Of a DNA stretch of 35,590 nucleotides, positions 23,613-32,872 are shown piece after piece; positions within the stretch are counted from its first letter, which is position 1; the number at the start of each line of letters is the position of its first letter. Both the position numbers and the translations under genes were made by a program. The stretch covers positions 1-35,590 of the forward strand of contig JAICGW010000015.1 of assembly GCA_025922945.1 (NCBI GenBank). The letters run 5' to 3'. The stretch comes from Acidimicrobiia bacterium. GTDB lineage: Bacteria; Actinomycetota; Acidimicrobiia; Spongiisociales; ZC4RG35. The notes beneath the pieces were generated by a model. That model was not told where the DNA came from. It made no database searches and saw only the letters and a list, made by a program, of their open reading frames with translations.

Positions 23613-25637
23613 ATGCGATTCATCGTTCGCCAGGGCTCCGACCCGGTCGCTCGGGCCGATGCCACGCTTTTGAAGGCGCTGGGTCTTCCCTATGGGGGGG
23701 TTTTGAAGGTCGGGAAGACCCATGTGTTGGTTAAAGCTGGCGATACCAAAGACAGCATTGCTTTGCACCTGGGCGCCCAGGCGATGACGAATGCCGGTGT
23801 CGCCGATGGGCAATCGGTCGACGCGGTCAGAGCGGTACTCAGCCATGCCGCCCTCGTTCGACTGAGCGGCAACCAGCCAGTCGATGCCAAGGTATTGCAG
23901 CGATCCTGGCAGGGGCGGCCTCTATCGGACGGCGACCAGGTCTCGGTACCAGCCGCCCAAGCCGGCACCGCCGACACGGTCGCCATCACGATCGTTCAAG
24001 TCGAGCCCGGGGATGCCGGCCTGGTTGGTCCCGGCACCCGATTCATCTTCGGAGACGCTGAGGCAGAGGAGCCAGTGAGGAAGCCGCCAGCCGACAATCG
24101 GGAGCCGACCGCACCTGCTCCCCCACCGGGGCCGAGCCGCTCGGAAGCCCTTCTGGCCGGGCTCGATGACCAAAAGGATCTCCTCACCGGATGGCTCTCG
24201 CTTCTCACGTCGAGCTCCGACCTCCCCTCCGCCTGGGGCTTGCCCCGCGTGGCCGGCGTCCTCCTCGAGGGTCCGCAAGGATGCGGAAAATCCGAGTTGG
24301 TCGCCGCCTCGGCGGATGAGGCCGGGGCGAGCGTCCATGAGGTCTCACTCGACCAAGTTTTCAAGCCCGAGAAGTTGCTCGACGTGCTCGAGGCGGCGAT
24401 CCGCACCACCACGGCTCCTGCCGTGATCTTCGTGGATCGCCTCGAATTGGTCTCCGGGGACGAAGGGATGGCTCCTTATCGAACCCAGATGGCAGCAGTT
24501 CTTCGTTGGTTTCTCGACTCCCTGGCCACCAAACCGGGTCGCGCATGCGTGATCGGCTGCTCCTCGCGGGCAGCGCTCGATCCTGCCATCGCCTCGAGTC
24601 CGTTGCTCCCCCGCTCGCTGTCGATTCCACCTCCTGACCTCCATCGGCGACAGCTTCTCTTCGAGGCCGCGTTGGCGCGAGTTCCGGCGGCTGACATCGA
24701 CTACGCGTTGCTCGCGGGTCGCTCCGCCGGGTTCAGTGGCACCGACGTCGTGGCGGCAGTGATTCAGGCCTCCACTCGCCTCGCCCGGACACCAGGCGCC
24801 AAGCTCACCAACGACGACCTCATCGAGGCGATTCGCGACACGACCCCTTCTCTGGGGTCGCTATCGCTGGGGGAAATGCCCAACTACGGGTTTGACAAGG
24901 TGGCCAATCTCGACGAGGTCAAACAACGCTTAGTCGAGGCCGTGGTTTGGCCGATCACCGATCCCGATCGCTTCCGGAGCATGGGCATCGATCCGCCCCG
25001 TGGCATCCTTCTCTACGGGCCGCCGGGAACGGGCAAGACCTTCGTCGTCCGTGCCCTCGCTCACGAGGCCGGGAGCGCATTCTTTCCCGTCAAAGGTGCC
25101 GAACTTCTCGACAAGTACGTCGGGGAATCCGAGCGTGCCGTTCGCGAGCTCTTCAGCCGAGCCCGGGCGGCGGCGCCAGCGATCATCTTCTTCGACGAGA
25201 TCGATGCCCTCGCCCCGGTGCGCGGGCGCTCCACCACCACTGTCACCGACTCGGTCGTCGCCGCTCTCCTCACTGAGATGGATGGAATCACGGAAAGGGG
25301 CAACGTGGCCGTTATCGGCGCCACCAACCGGGCAGATCTGATCGACCCTGCCTTGTTACGCGCCGGCCGCTTCGAGACCCAGATCGAGATTGGATTGCCC
25401 GATGCCGCCGCCCGTCGCGCCCTGATCGATCTCTCCGACGTGCCTTTTGCCGACGACATCGACAAGTCCAAGCTGGCCGAGGTGACCGAGGGGATGTCGA
25501 TGGCCGACCTCGCCGGCGTGCTGCGGGAATCGGCACTGGCCGCTCTCAGGGCGGATTCCAAGGCCCGCCAGGTCGAGTGGATTCATCTCATTTCGGCTAT
25601 CAAACGCTGGCAGTCCTCACAAGCTGCGTCCTCCTGA
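23613..25637 (+). CDS. CDC48/p97-like double-AAA+ ATPase
   Basis: 674 residues from the ATG at 23613. The N-terminal ~150 residues look like a CDC48 N-domain (double-psi barrel features; ATLLKALGLPYGGVLKVG). D1 has Walker A GPQGCGKS (~220) but its Walker B reads VIFVDRLE, with Arg in place of the catalytic Glu, so D1 may bind but hardly hydrolyse ATP. D2 is canonical: GPPGTGKT (469-476), IIFFDEIDAL, sensor NRAD in GATNRADLIDPALLRAGRF with arginine fingers, and a pore-loop segment LDKYVGESE. Homologues (for example mycobacterial CDC48-like proteins) are thought to unfold proteins using ATP; partner unknown. It follows the nuclease gene by 22 bp and ends at a hairpin with a short T-run. Confidence 0.9.
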   Translation: MRFIVRQGSDPVARADATLLKALGLPYGGVLKVGKTHVLVKAGDTKDSIALHLGAQAMTNAGVADGQSVDAVRAVLSHAALVRLSGNQPVDAKVLQRSWQGRPLSDGDQVSVPAAQAGTADTVAITIVQVEPGDAGLVGPGTRFIFGDAEAEEPVRKPPADNREPTAPAPPPGPSRSEALLAGLDDQKDLLTGWLSLLTSSSDLPSAWGLPRVAGVLLEGPQGCGKSELVAASADEAGASVHEVSLDQVFKPEKLLDVLEAAIRTTTAPAVIFVDRLELVSGDEGMAPYRTQMAAVLRWFLDSLATKPGRACVIGCSSRAALDPAIASSPLLPRSLSIPPPDLHRRQLLFEAALARVPAADIDYALLAGRSAGFSGTDVVAAVIQASTRLARTPGAKLTNDDLIEAIRDTTPSLGSLSLGEMPNYGFDKVANLDEVKQRLVEAVVWPITDPDRFRSMGIDPPRGILLYGPPGTGKTFVVRALAHEAGSAFFPVKGAELLDKYVGESERAVRELFSRARAAAPAIIFFDEIDALAPVRGRSTTTVTDSVVAALLTEMDGITERGNVAVIGATNRADLIDPALLRAGRFETQIEIGLPDAAARRALIDLSDVPFADDIDKSKLAEVTEGMSMADLAGVLRESALAALRADSKARQVEWIHLISAIKRWQSSQAASS

Positions 25638-25661
25638 AATCCGTACTTGCGTAGAATTGCG

Positions 25662-25682
25662 CCCCTAGTCCCAGGGGTTTTA
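25662..25682 (+). terminator. Short hairpin with T-run after the CDC48-like gene
   Basis: CCCCT (25662-25666) pairs with AGGGG (25673-25677) around AGTCCC, followed by TTTTA. The stem is only 5 bp, so termination may be partial. It lies eight bases before the next ATG, so it could also influence the start of the metalloprotease mRNA. A TAGAAT box (25652-25657) sits just upstream. Confidence 0.45.
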
Positions 25683-25689
25683 CGCACGA

Positions 25690-27219
25690 ATGAATAGATG
25701 GCCAGTCGCGGCCATCGTCGTCATCTCGATCCTTTCCTTGCTGGTTCTGCTCCTCGGAGTCCTCGGAGTGGTGGCCATGACGACGGTTGGTCGACTCAAC
25801 GACGAAGTCGCAGATCTTTCGGGTCAACTTACGGCCGCCGAATCCCGCATCGCCGATTTGGAAGACGAGCTTGCCTCGTCGGCGGGCAACGGGACGCAGG
25901 ATCTCGAGGACCTCCTCGGTGGTCTTCTCGGAGGCGAGGGAACGAGCAATTTGGATGATCTCCTTGGCGACCTTTTGGGCGAGGGGGGCGGCGATTTGGG
26001 AGACCTCTTTGGAGGTGAAGACGGTCTCGGGGGAATACTGGGAGGAGCTGGCGGGGAACTCGGCTCCTGTCTCACCGCCAGCCCCGGTTCGATCGATATC
26101 GCCACGGATGACCTCGAGGCTCAGATCGATGACATCGCATTGGCCGTTAGCGATCTCCGCCAGCTCGAGTTCGCGCGCGAGGTCGATCCGATCCTGGTGA
26201 GCCCGGAGGAGATGGGCGAGCGAGTGCGCGCACTTGCGGTCGAAGAGTTATCCGCCGACGTGGTCGACTTCGACACCAGGTTGTGGGTGGCGCTGCGAAT
26301 GCTGGATCCCGGCTTCGACCTTGTAGAAACTCAGCTCGACTTGCTCGACTCCGCCGTCGCCGGTTACTACGACCCTGACAGCGGTGATCTCGTCGTCGCC
26401 ACCACTGCCAGCGACGCTCCCCTCGGTCCGATCGATCAAGTGACCTTGGCTCATGAATTGATCCACGCCTTGACCGATTCCGAACTGAACTTCCCCGACA
26501 TCATCGACGATCCCCGTGCCGACCCCGAACGGGTCCGTGCGATTCAGGCCTTGATCGAAGGTGATGCGACTCTGGGCATGCAGCAGTTCTCCCTCGGAGC
26601 GATCGACCTCTTGGACCAGTTCGGAATGATCCTCGATCCCCGCCTGGCCGCATCGCAAGCGGATCTGGACGAGGTGCCTTATCTCCTCTCCAATGGACTG
26701 CAGCTTCCCTATCTCGAGGGGATGAGCTTCGCCTGCTCGCTCTACGCCGATGGCGGCTGGGAGGCGGTAGACGCCGCCTACGACGCTCCTCCGGACACGA
26801 CCGCCGAGATCCTCTTTCCCGATCTCTACAAGGAAGGCTGGCAGGCGGGGACCCCGGCGGCGGCCGGGGCGCCAGGCGAGGGGTGGTCGGAGCTGAGAAC
26901 CGCTGGGTTCGGCGCCGTCGACCTCCTCAACCTCTTTTCGGCCCCCGGCGACAACACCTCCGCCTCGCTCGACAACGTCCGGGAACGAGTTCGCGCCTGG
27001 GGCGGGGGGACGGCCACAGTATGGACTCGCGGCCCCGATACCGCCGTCCTTCTCAACCTGGTCGACGAAGGTGTTGAAGGCATCCCTTCGCTTTGCGACT
27101 CGATGGAGGCTTGGGTGCGGGCAGCTGCCGTTGCAAACGCGGTGGTCGATTGCGGGGACACTTCGGTACAGGTCGGGATCGGACCCGACCTCGACATCTC
27201 CGGTTCGATCGTTGAATAA
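25690..27219 (+). CDS. Membrane-anchored HExxH metalloprotease, unknown family
   Basis: 509 residues. Residues ~6-31 form a signal anchor (VAAIVVISILSLLVLLLGVLG), followed by a short coiled coil (~33-62). Residues ~70-125 are a low-complexity, Gly/Asp/Leu repeat region (DLLGGLLGGEG-like units). The rest is a globular outside domain with the zinc-protease motif HELIH at 255-259 (LAHELIHAL), preceded by a GYYDPDSGDLVV strand that often leads into such sites, and a likely third ligand in ALIEGDATLG (~282). The substrate is unknown. No Shine-Dalgarno precedes the ATG. The end overlaps the TTG start of the thioredoxin-like lipoprotein by eight bases. Confidence 0.75.
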   Translation: MNRWPVAAIVVISILSLLVLLLGVLGVVAMTTVGRLNDEVADLSGQLTAAESRIADLEDELASSAGNGTQDLEDLLGGLLGGEGTSNLDDLLGDLLGEGGGDLGDLFGGEDGLGGILGGAGGELGSCLTASPGSIDIATDDLEAQIDDIALAVSDLRQLEFAREVDPILVSPEEMGERVRALAVEELSADVVDFDTRLWVALRMLDPGFDLVETQLDLLDSAVAGYYDPDSGDLVVATTASDAPLGPIDQVTLAHELIHALTDSELNFPDIIDDPRADPERVRAIQALIEGDATLGMQQFSLGAIDLLDQFGMILDPRLAASQADLDEVPYLLSNGLQLPYLEGMSFACSLYADGGWEAVDAAYDAPPDTTAEILFPDLYKEGWQAGTPAAAGAPGEGWSELRTAGFGAVDLLNLFSAPGDNTSASLDNVRERVRAWGGGTATVWTRGPDTAVLLNLVDEGVEGIPSLCDSMEAWVRAAAVANAVVDCGDTSVQVGIGPDLDISGSIVE

Positions 27220-27685
27220 GTTCATCGCCGCGCTCGCGGTCGCTCTTCTGGCATTGGTTGCATGCACGAGCGACGCCGCCTCCCCTGAAGCCGATCTTCC
27301 GGAAATGGACGTCGATGCCTTCGTCGCCCGGCTCGAGATGTCCGCAAAGCCAGCAGTGGTGAACGTCTGGGCATCGTGGTGTCTTCCTTGTCGAGACGAA
27401 GCGCCGCTCTTCACAGCAGCCCACGCCCAGTACGGGGACCGGATCGATTTCTATGGCGTCGCCTACAACGACAACCAACCCGGAGCCCGCGAGTTCCTGG
27501 CCGAGTTCGATCTTCCGTTTACCCACTACTTCGACTTCGATGGCGATGCCCTGGTCCACTTCGGTGGGATCGGCGTCCCCCGCACGTACTTTTTCGGCCC
27601 GGGTGGTGAGTTGGCCAAGACCGTCAACGGTGTGCTGACAGAGGACACATTGACTTCCAACATCGAAGAGCTCCTCGGCCCCTAA
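27212..27685 (+). CDS. TlpA/ResA-like thioredoxin-fold lipoprotein
   Basis: 157 residues from TTG 27212. A lipoprotein signal (LNKFIAALAVALLALVAC, lipobox Cys18) precedes an external thioredoxin domain with active site WCLPC (Cys57, Cys60) after VNVWAS, and GVPRTYFF containing the conserved cis-Pro. TlpA/ResA-type proteins reduce or rearrange disulfides on exported proteins, including cytochrome c maturation substrates. The frame is open further upstream inside the metalloprotease gene, but the lipoprotein signal sets the start. It overlaps the metalloprotease by eight bases and its TAA abuts the GTG of the ABC transporter, so the three are probably cotranscribed. Confidence 0.88.
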   Translation: MNKFIAALAVALLALVACTSDAASPEADLPEMDVDAFVARLEMSAKPAVVNVWASWCLPCRDEAPLFTAAHAQYGDRIDFYGVAYNDNQPGAREFLAEFDLPFTHYFDFDGDALVHFGGIGVPRTYFFGPGGELAKTVNGVLTEDTLTSNIEELLGP

Positions 27686-29566
27686 GTGTCCGACCAGATC
27701 ACGGTCTACGACCTCCAGAGTCGGGAAGACGCCCGCGTCGAGCTCAGACAGCTGCCCCGTCTGATCCGACACGGCCTGCGGGTCATCGTGGCCGCCGGTC
27801 GGCGGGAGTTCATACTCTCGACGACTCTGCAGATCTTCTCGGGAGTGTCGGTGGCGATTTCGCTGCTCATCGGCCAGAGAGCCCTCCAGGCCCTGCTCGA
27901 AGTCGACCGCACGGGTGCCGGATTCCAACCGGTGGTCCCATGGGCCCTCGCCCTCGCGGTGGTCACCGGAGCCAGCCTGTTTGCTTCCTCGGTCCAACGC
28001 GAGCAGCAGCAGATCCTGGGTGAACTCGTTGCCCGCCACATGCAACAGGCCACACTCGAAGTGGCCACCAGAGTTGACCTGGCGGCTTTCGAGCACCCTG
28101 ACTTCCACAACCGCCTGCAACGGGTCCAGTCCGCCATGGGCCAACCACTCAACATGGTCTACGGCCTCAGTGGCATCGCCTCGGCCTTGATCGGGGTCGT
28201 CGGGGTGGCGGTGGCCCTGATCGCGATCGAGCCGCTGCTGATCCCGATGGTTCTGGTCGTTTTGCTCCCCGCCTGGCTCGCGGCCTCGCGGCGAGGCTCG
28301 GAGTTCTGGCGATTCTTCTGGCGCATGACTCCCCGCGACCGCGAGCGCAACTATCTCGGTCACCTCCTGGGCGGCCGCGACGAGGCCAAGGAGGTGCGAG
28401 CCTTCGGCCTCGGCCGCTACCTCCTGGGACGCTGGAACCGTCTGTACGACGAGCGCCTACGCGACCTTCGTCAGGTGGCTCGTCGTCAGCTCCGTTACTC
28501 CCTATTAGCCACCGCGGCCATCGGCACGGTGCTCGGCGCCACCGTTCTCCTCGTCGCCTGGCTGGCCGCCAGCGGACGGGTGTCACTCTCGGAGGCGGGA
28601 ATCGCGGTGGCAGGGATCGCCGTCATCGGAGCTCGGCTCACCGGCGCCGGATATTCGGCCGCGAGTCTGTCGGAGGCTGGCTTCTACCTCGACGACTTCA
28701 ACACCTTTCTCGCCCTGGGGGATCCACCGGCCCCCGCCAGCAATCCAGCTCCATCCGGGTTCAAGACCATCGTTGCCGAGAACGTCACGTTCACCTACCC
28801 CAGCAGTGGCGAACCCGCCTTGATCGATGTCTCGCTTCATATCGATTCCGGAGAGATCGTCGCCTTGGTGGGTGAGAACGGCTCTGGCAAGTCGACGCTG
28901 GCCAAACTCCTAGCCGGCCTGTACGCCCCTGCGTCAGGGCGGATCGCCTGGGACGGGATCGACATTTCCTCCCTCGATCAAACCGAGCTCTCCAAGAAAG
29001 TCGCCGTGATCTTCCAGGACTTCATCCGCTATCACCTCGACGTGGCGAGCAACATCGGCTTTGGCAACATCGCCATCGACACCATCACCGTCGACACCAT
29101 CGCCGAGGACACCATCGATTACACCGACAACGGTATCCAAAGCCCGACGCTCTTCGATGCCGCACGCCAGGCTGGAGCGGACGATTTCATCGACAAGCTG
29201 CCGCGGGGTTATGAAACCCTTCTCGGTCCCGAGTTCCTCGGTGGCGTCGATCTATCGGTCGGGCAGTGGCAGCGGATCGCGTTGGCTCGAGCATTCTTCC
29301 GCGATGCGCCGTTGATCATCCTCGACGAGCCCACGGCCTCCCTCGACGCCAAAGCCGAGCATGAATTGTTTGCCCGCATCCGCACGCTGCTCGCCGGCCG
29401 AACCGTTTTGCTGATCTCGCACCGCTTCTCTTCGGTACGGGCCGCCGACCGCGTTTATGTCTTGCACGAGGGAGAGGTGGTCGAAGCCGGGACCCATACC
29501 GAGCTGATCGCAGCTGGGGGCCGCTACGCCGAGATGTACACGATGCAGGCCGAGGCCTATCGCTAG
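27686..29566 (+). CDS. ABC exporter half-transporter (permease fused to ATPase)
   Basis: 626 residues. Residues ~30-330 form a six-helix exporter membrane domain. The C-terminal ATPase has Walker A GENGSGKST (~395-403), a Q-loop VIFQDF, signature LSVGQ (523-527, Val instead of the usual Gly), Walker B LIILDEPTAS (~542) and the H-loop SHRFSS. It should work as a dimer, exporting lipid, peptide or drug-like substrates; none can be named. Between Q-loop and signature there is an unusual insertion of three DTIxx repeats (residues 465-479) encoded by a 15-bp tandem repeat. The GTG start directly follows the TAA of the TlpA-like gene. The TAG stop shares CTAG with the opposing gatB stop. Confidence 0.9.
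   Translation: MSDQITVYDLQSREDARVELRQLPRLIRHGLRVIVAAGRREFILSTTLQIFSGVSVAISLLIGQRALQALLEVDRTGAGFQPVVPWALALAVVTGASLFASSVQREQQQILGELVARHMQQATLEVATRVDLAAFEHPDFHNRLQRVQSAMGQPLNMVYGLSGIASALIGVVGVAVALIAIEPLLIPMVLVVLLPAWLAASRRGSEFWRFFWRMTPRDRERNYLGHLLGGRDEAKEVRAFGLGRYLLGRWNRLYDERLRDLRQVARRQLRYSLLATAAIGTVLGATVLLVAWLAASGRVSLSEAGIAVAGIAVIGARLTGAGYSAASLSEAGFYLDDFNTFLALGDPPAPASNPAPSGFKTIVAENVTFTYPSSGEPALIDVSLHIDSGEIVALVGENGSGKSTLAKLLAGLYAPASGRIAWDGIDISSLDQTELSKKVAVIFQDFIRYHLDVASNIGFGNIAIDTITVDTIAEDTIDYTDNGIQSPTLFDAARQAGADDFIDKLPRGYETLLGPEFLGGVDLSVGQWQRIALARAFFRDAPLIILDEPTASLDAKAEHELFARIRTLLAGRTVLLISHRFSSVRAADRVYVLHEGEVVEAGTHTELIAAGGRYAEMYTMQAEAYR
29078..29122 (+). repeat. Three tandem 15-bp repeats inside the ABC ATPase gene
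   Basis: Units at 29078-29092, 29093-29107 and 29108-29122 each begin GACACCATC and encode DTITV, DTIAE and DTIDY. The period is a multiple of three, so the frame is kept. Confidence 0.8.
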
Positions 29567-31005
29567 CCGAGCCGTTGCCGCAAGATCTGGTTGACCAGTT
29601 TGGGATCGGCCTTGCCCCCGGTCGATTTCATCACCAGGCCGACCAGGAAGCCGAGCACCTTCTGCTCACCGGATCGATACCGCTCCACCGCCTCCAGTTG
29701 CGAGTCCAGCACCTCGGAGACGGCGGCCTCGAGGGCAGATGTGTCCGAGATCTGAATCAAGTCGAGCCGGGTGGCGACAGCTTCCGCCTCGTCTCCGCTT
29801 CTCAGCATTTCGACCAGCACTTCTTTGGCCGCCGATGATGACAGTCGGCCGTCCTCGGTCATCTCGATCAGACGAAAGAGCGATCGCCCGTCGACCATGG
29901 CGGGAGTTTCGAGACGGCGGGTAGCCGCCGTGAGCTCACCCGCGACCCAGTTGGCGGCAGCCGCGGGCGGGGCCCCTAATGCCACCGCCTCTTCGAAGGT
30001 GCGTCGCAACTCCGGTTCGGCTTGGGCCAGCGCCCGGGCAGTGTGCGGGGCCACTCCCAGGCCCTCCAACCGCGACCGCCGTTCGGCGGGAAGTTCGGGG
30101 AGTCCCGCCCGGAGGGCCTCGACCTGATCGGCGGCGAAAACCAGGGGCAGCAGATCGGGCTCGGCGAAGTAGCGATAGTCCGAACTCTCTTCCTTGCTGC
30201 GCATGCTGTGGGTGGCACCGGCCCCCTCGTCCCAGTGCCTGGTCTCCTGTCTCACCTTTTGCCCCCCCTCGAGGAGAGCCACCTGGCGATCGATCTCGGA
30301 GGCAATAGCCCGCTCCAACGATCGAAACGAGTTCATGTTCTTGATCTCGACCTTGGTTCCCAATGCCTCGGTGCCGACGGGACGGACCGACACGTTGGCG
30401 TCAAAACGGATCGAGCCGGCCTCCATCCGGGCATCGGACACTCCCAACTCGGCGACAAGGTTGCGCAGATCCTGGGCGTAGGCCCGCGCCTCGGTAGCCG
30501 AGCGCAGGTCGGGGCGGGAGACGATCTCGACCAGCGGCACTCCCGAGCGGTTGAAGTCGAGCAAAGTAGAAGTGGCGGTGTGGATTCGCCCGCCGTTGCC
30601 CTGGTGGAGGCTCTTTCCGGTGTCCTCCTCCATGTGGGCTCGTTCGATGCCGATCCGCCTGGTCTCATCGCCCACCGTCACATCGAGCCATCCATTGCGA
30701 CACACCGGAAGATCGAATTGGCTGACCTGATAGTTCTTGGGCAGGTCGGCATAGAAATAGTTCTTGCGATGGAAGACGGACCGCTCGCTGACCTGGCATT
30801 GCAGGGCGAGCCCGATCCGAACGATCCAATCCATCGCGACGCTGTTGGCGACTGGCAAGGCCCCTGGCAGCCCCAAGCAGGTGGGACAGACTTTGGTGTT
30901 GGCCTCTCCGCCGAAAGTCACCTCACAACCGCAGAACATCTTCGACTGGGTGCTGAGCTCGACATGCACCTCAATCCCGATCACCGGTTCCCAGACTGTG
31001 GTCAT
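29563..31005 (-). CDS. gatB: Asp/Glu-tRNA amidotransferase subunit B
   Basis: 480 residues. GatB binds misacylated Glu-tRNA(Gln) or Asp-tRNA(Asn), phosphorylates the acyl group and receives ammonia from GatA. Visible: [11 protein letters not shown] at the start, zinc-binding cysteines (MFCGC ... [10 protein letters not shown]), [35 protein letters not shown], and a C-terminal YqeY/tail domain from ~330 with [16 protein letters not shown] at the end. Full length. The ATG overlaps the gatA TGA by four bases. The 3' end overlaps the convergent ABC gene by four bases through a shared CTAG. Confidence 0.97.
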   Translation of the reverse strand: MTTVWEPVIGIEVHVELSTQSKMFCGCEVTFGGEANTKVCPTCLGLPGALPVANSVAMDWIVRIGLALQCQVSERSVFHRKNYFYADLPKNYQVSQFDLPVCRNGWLDVTVGDETRRIGIERAHMEEDTGKSLHQGNGGRIHTATSTLLDFNRSGVPLVEIVSRPDLRSATEARAYAQDLRNLVAELGVSDARMEAGSIRFDANVSVRPVGTEALGTKVEIKNMNSFRSLERAIASEIDRQVALLEGGQKVRQETRHWDEGAGATHSMRSKEESSDYRYFAEPDLLPLVFAADQVEALRAGLPELPAERRSRLEGLGVAPHTARALAQAEPELRRTFEEAVALGAPPAAAANWVAGELTAATRRLETPAMVDGRSLFRLIEMTEDGRLSSSAAKEVLVEMLRSGDEAEAVATRLDLIQISDTSALEAAVSEVLDSQLEAVERYRSGEQKVLGFLVGLVMKSTGGKADPKLVNQILRQRLG

Positions 31006-32462
31006 GGGCTCACCGCCATCGCCGGGCGGGCGTCAAAATCCGCCAGGGCCTCCACCGCCGCCGCGGTTTGAAACATCACCTTCTCGCCGAGAGCAGGCGC
31101 CATGACCTGAAAGCCGATCGGAAGCCCGCCCGAGTCGAGCCCGATCGGAACGGAGATCGCCGGGGTTCCGGCGAGGTTGGCGGGGATCGTGCAGACATCG
31201 GAGAGGTACATAGCGAGTGGATCCTGGGTCTTGGCTCCCAGCTCGAAAGCGGTGGTCGGGCTGGTGGGTGAGACCAGTACGTCGGCCTGTTCGAAGACCG
31301 TCGCCATCTCGGCGATCAACAGGCTCCGGACCTTTTGGGCTTTTCCATAGAAGGCGTCGTAGTACCCGGCCGAAAGCGCGTAGGTGCCGAGCAGAATCCG
31401 CCGGGTGACCTCGGGCCCGAATCCCTCAGCCCGGGTACGAGCCATCATTTCCTCGACGGTCTCTCCCGGAACCCGCAGCCCGTAGCGAACCCCGTCGAAA
31501 CGCGCCAGGTTGGCCGAACACTCGGCGGGAGCAATGAGGTAGTAGACCGAGAGGGCTACCTCGAAGGAGGGCAAGGAAACCTCCGAGACCTTGGCCCCTT
31601 CGTCCGCCAGCTTGTCCACCATGGCCGAGGTGGCGGCCGCCACCTCGGCGTCATAACCCTCACCGCCCAGCTCGCGCACGATTCCTACGCGGAGGCCGCT
31701 GACCCCCTCGCCCAACGTCGGGCGAACGTTGGGAACGAGACCTTGATACGAGGTGGCATCGAGGGGGTCGTAACCGGCCACCGCTTCGAACAGGGTGACC
31801 GCGTCTGCGACGGTGCGAGCAAACGGACCGATCTGATCGAGGCTCGAGGCGAACGCCACCAGCCCGTACCGGCTGATCAACCCATAGGTGGGTTTGAATC
31901 CGACCACCCCGCACAGTGCCGCCGGTTGGCGGATCGAACCGCCGGTGTCCGAGCCGAAGGCTCCGAGCACCGACCCCACCGCCACCGCCGCAGCCGATCC
32001 GCCCGAACTCCCCCCCGGCACCCGCTCCGGATTCCAGGGATTGCGGGTGGGCCCAAAGGCGGAGTTTTCGGTAGATGAGCCCATCGCGAACTCGTCGCAG
32101 TTCGTCTTCCCCACCAGAACGGCACCTGCATCCCGGAGTCGGGCGACCGCCGTGGCATCGTAAGGAGGGAGGTATCCGGCGAGGATCTGGCTGCCGCAAG
32201 TCGTTTCGAGATGGCGCGTGCAGAAGTTGTCCTTCACCGCCAGCGGAATGCCCTCAAGGAGTCCGCGGGGCTCGCCGCGCCGCAATCGCTCGTCGGACCC
32301 GGTGGCCGCAGCCATCGCTCCCTCATGGTCGATGGTGAGGAAACTGTGAAGATCCGCTTCGGTCAGAGACGCCCGGGTCAGCACTGACTCGAGCAATTCT
32401 GTAGCGGACAACTCCCCCTTCGCCAGAGCGCTGCCGGCAGCCTCAATCGTGAGGTCTGCCAT
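31002..32462 (-). CDS. gatA: Asp/Glu-tRNA amidotransferase subunit A (glutaminase)
   Basis: 486 residues, normal for GatA. Amidase-signature enzyme that releases ammonia from glutamine for transfer on GatB. The catalytic Lys-cisSer-Ser triad is in place: Lys77 in PLAVKDNF, Ser152 in VPGGSSGGS, and Ser176 in [11 protein letters not shown] (S. aureus Lys79/Ser154/Ser178). The start ATG shares one base with the gatC TGA (TGATG), and its stop overlaps gatB, so the three subunits are coupled. This implies that the organism makes Gln-tRNA and/or Asn-tRNA by the indirect route. Confidence 0.97.
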   Translation of the reverse strand: MADLTIEAAGSALAKGELSATELLESVLTRASLTEADLHSFLTIDHEGAMAAATGSDERLRRGEPRGLLEGIPLAVKDNFCTRHLETTCGSQILAGYLPPYDATAVARLRDAGAVLVGKTNCDEFAMGSSTENSAFGPTRNPWNPERVPGGSSGGSAAAVAVGSVLGAFGSDTGGSIRQPAALCGVVGFKPTYGLISRYGLVAFASSLDQIGPFARTVADAVTLFEAVAGYDPLDATSYQGLVPNVRPTLGEGVSGLRVGIVRELGGEGYDAEVAAATSAMVDKLADEGAKVSEVSLPSFEVALSVYYLIAPAECSANLARFDGVRYGLRVPGETVEEMMARTRAEGFGPEVTRRILLGTYALSAGYYDAFYGKAQKVRSLLIAEMATVFEQADVLVSPTSPTTAFELGAKTQDPLAMYLSDVCTIPANLAGTPAISVPIGLDSGGLPIGFQVMAPALGEKVMFQTAAAVEALADFDARPAMAVSP

Positions 32463-32749
32463 CAGCCCTCGAGAGCCGGTGGGACCACGAAATAAACGCC
32501 ATCGGTGGCTGGAGCCGCGGCCAGTACTTCACCCCGATCGAGGGAGGGTCGAATCTCATCGGGACGGAACTGGTTGACGATGCCGAGGGGATGAGCCGTC
32601 GCTTCGAATCCCTCGGTGTCGACTTCTTGGACCTTGGCGGCGTGTTCGAGGATCACTCCGAGCTGATCGCGGTAGAAGGCAAGTTCCTCCGCTGATAAAC
32701 CCAGACGGGCAAGCCGGGCTACGTATGCAATATCGATGTCAACAGGCAT
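32462..32749 (-). CDS. gatC: Asp/Glu-tRNA amidotransferase subunit C
   Basis: 95 residues from the ATG at 32749, the family norm; stabilises the GatA-GatB complex and shapes the ammonia tunnel. [18 protein letters not shown], helix [19 protein letters not shown] and [19 protein letters not shown] are characteristic. A longer in-frame start at 32830 is rejected because GGAGAG lies just before 32749 and the family N-terminus begins there. First gene of the leftward gatCAB operon. Confidence 0.95.
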   Translation of the reverse strand: MPVDIDIAYVARLARLGLSAEELAFYRDQLGVILEHAAKVQEVDTEGFEATAHPLGIVNQFRPDEIRPSLDRGEVLAAAPATDGVYFVVPPALEG

Positions 32750-32758
32750 AGAACTCTC

Positions 32759-32777
32759 CGGACCGCCGAAGGGTCCG
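32759..32777 (-). promoter_or_regulatory. Small hairpin in the gatC 5' region
   Basis: CGGACC and GGTCCG pair across a seven-base loop (6-bp stem). On the minus strand it ends right beside the gatC ribosome-binding site (GGAGAG), so it might affect translation. Function not established. Confidence 0.3.
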
Positions 32778-32810
32778 AGTTTAGGTAGGCCCGGTTGGGG
32801 CCATTCTCGG

Positions 32811-32839
32811 TTGCAGCGCATCTGTGGCAATGCTTAGCT
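32811..32839 (+). promoter_or_regulatory. Possible promoter of the M23/SLH-like gene
   Basis: TTGCAG (32811-32816), a 17-bp spacer and TTAGCT (32834-32839) preceded by TGC (extended -10). The ATG at 32873 is 33 bases further and has its own ribosome-binding site. Confidence 0.35.
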
Positions 32840-32872
32840 GCCCCGGGTTGCCTGTCGCCCGGAGGGGGTCAC

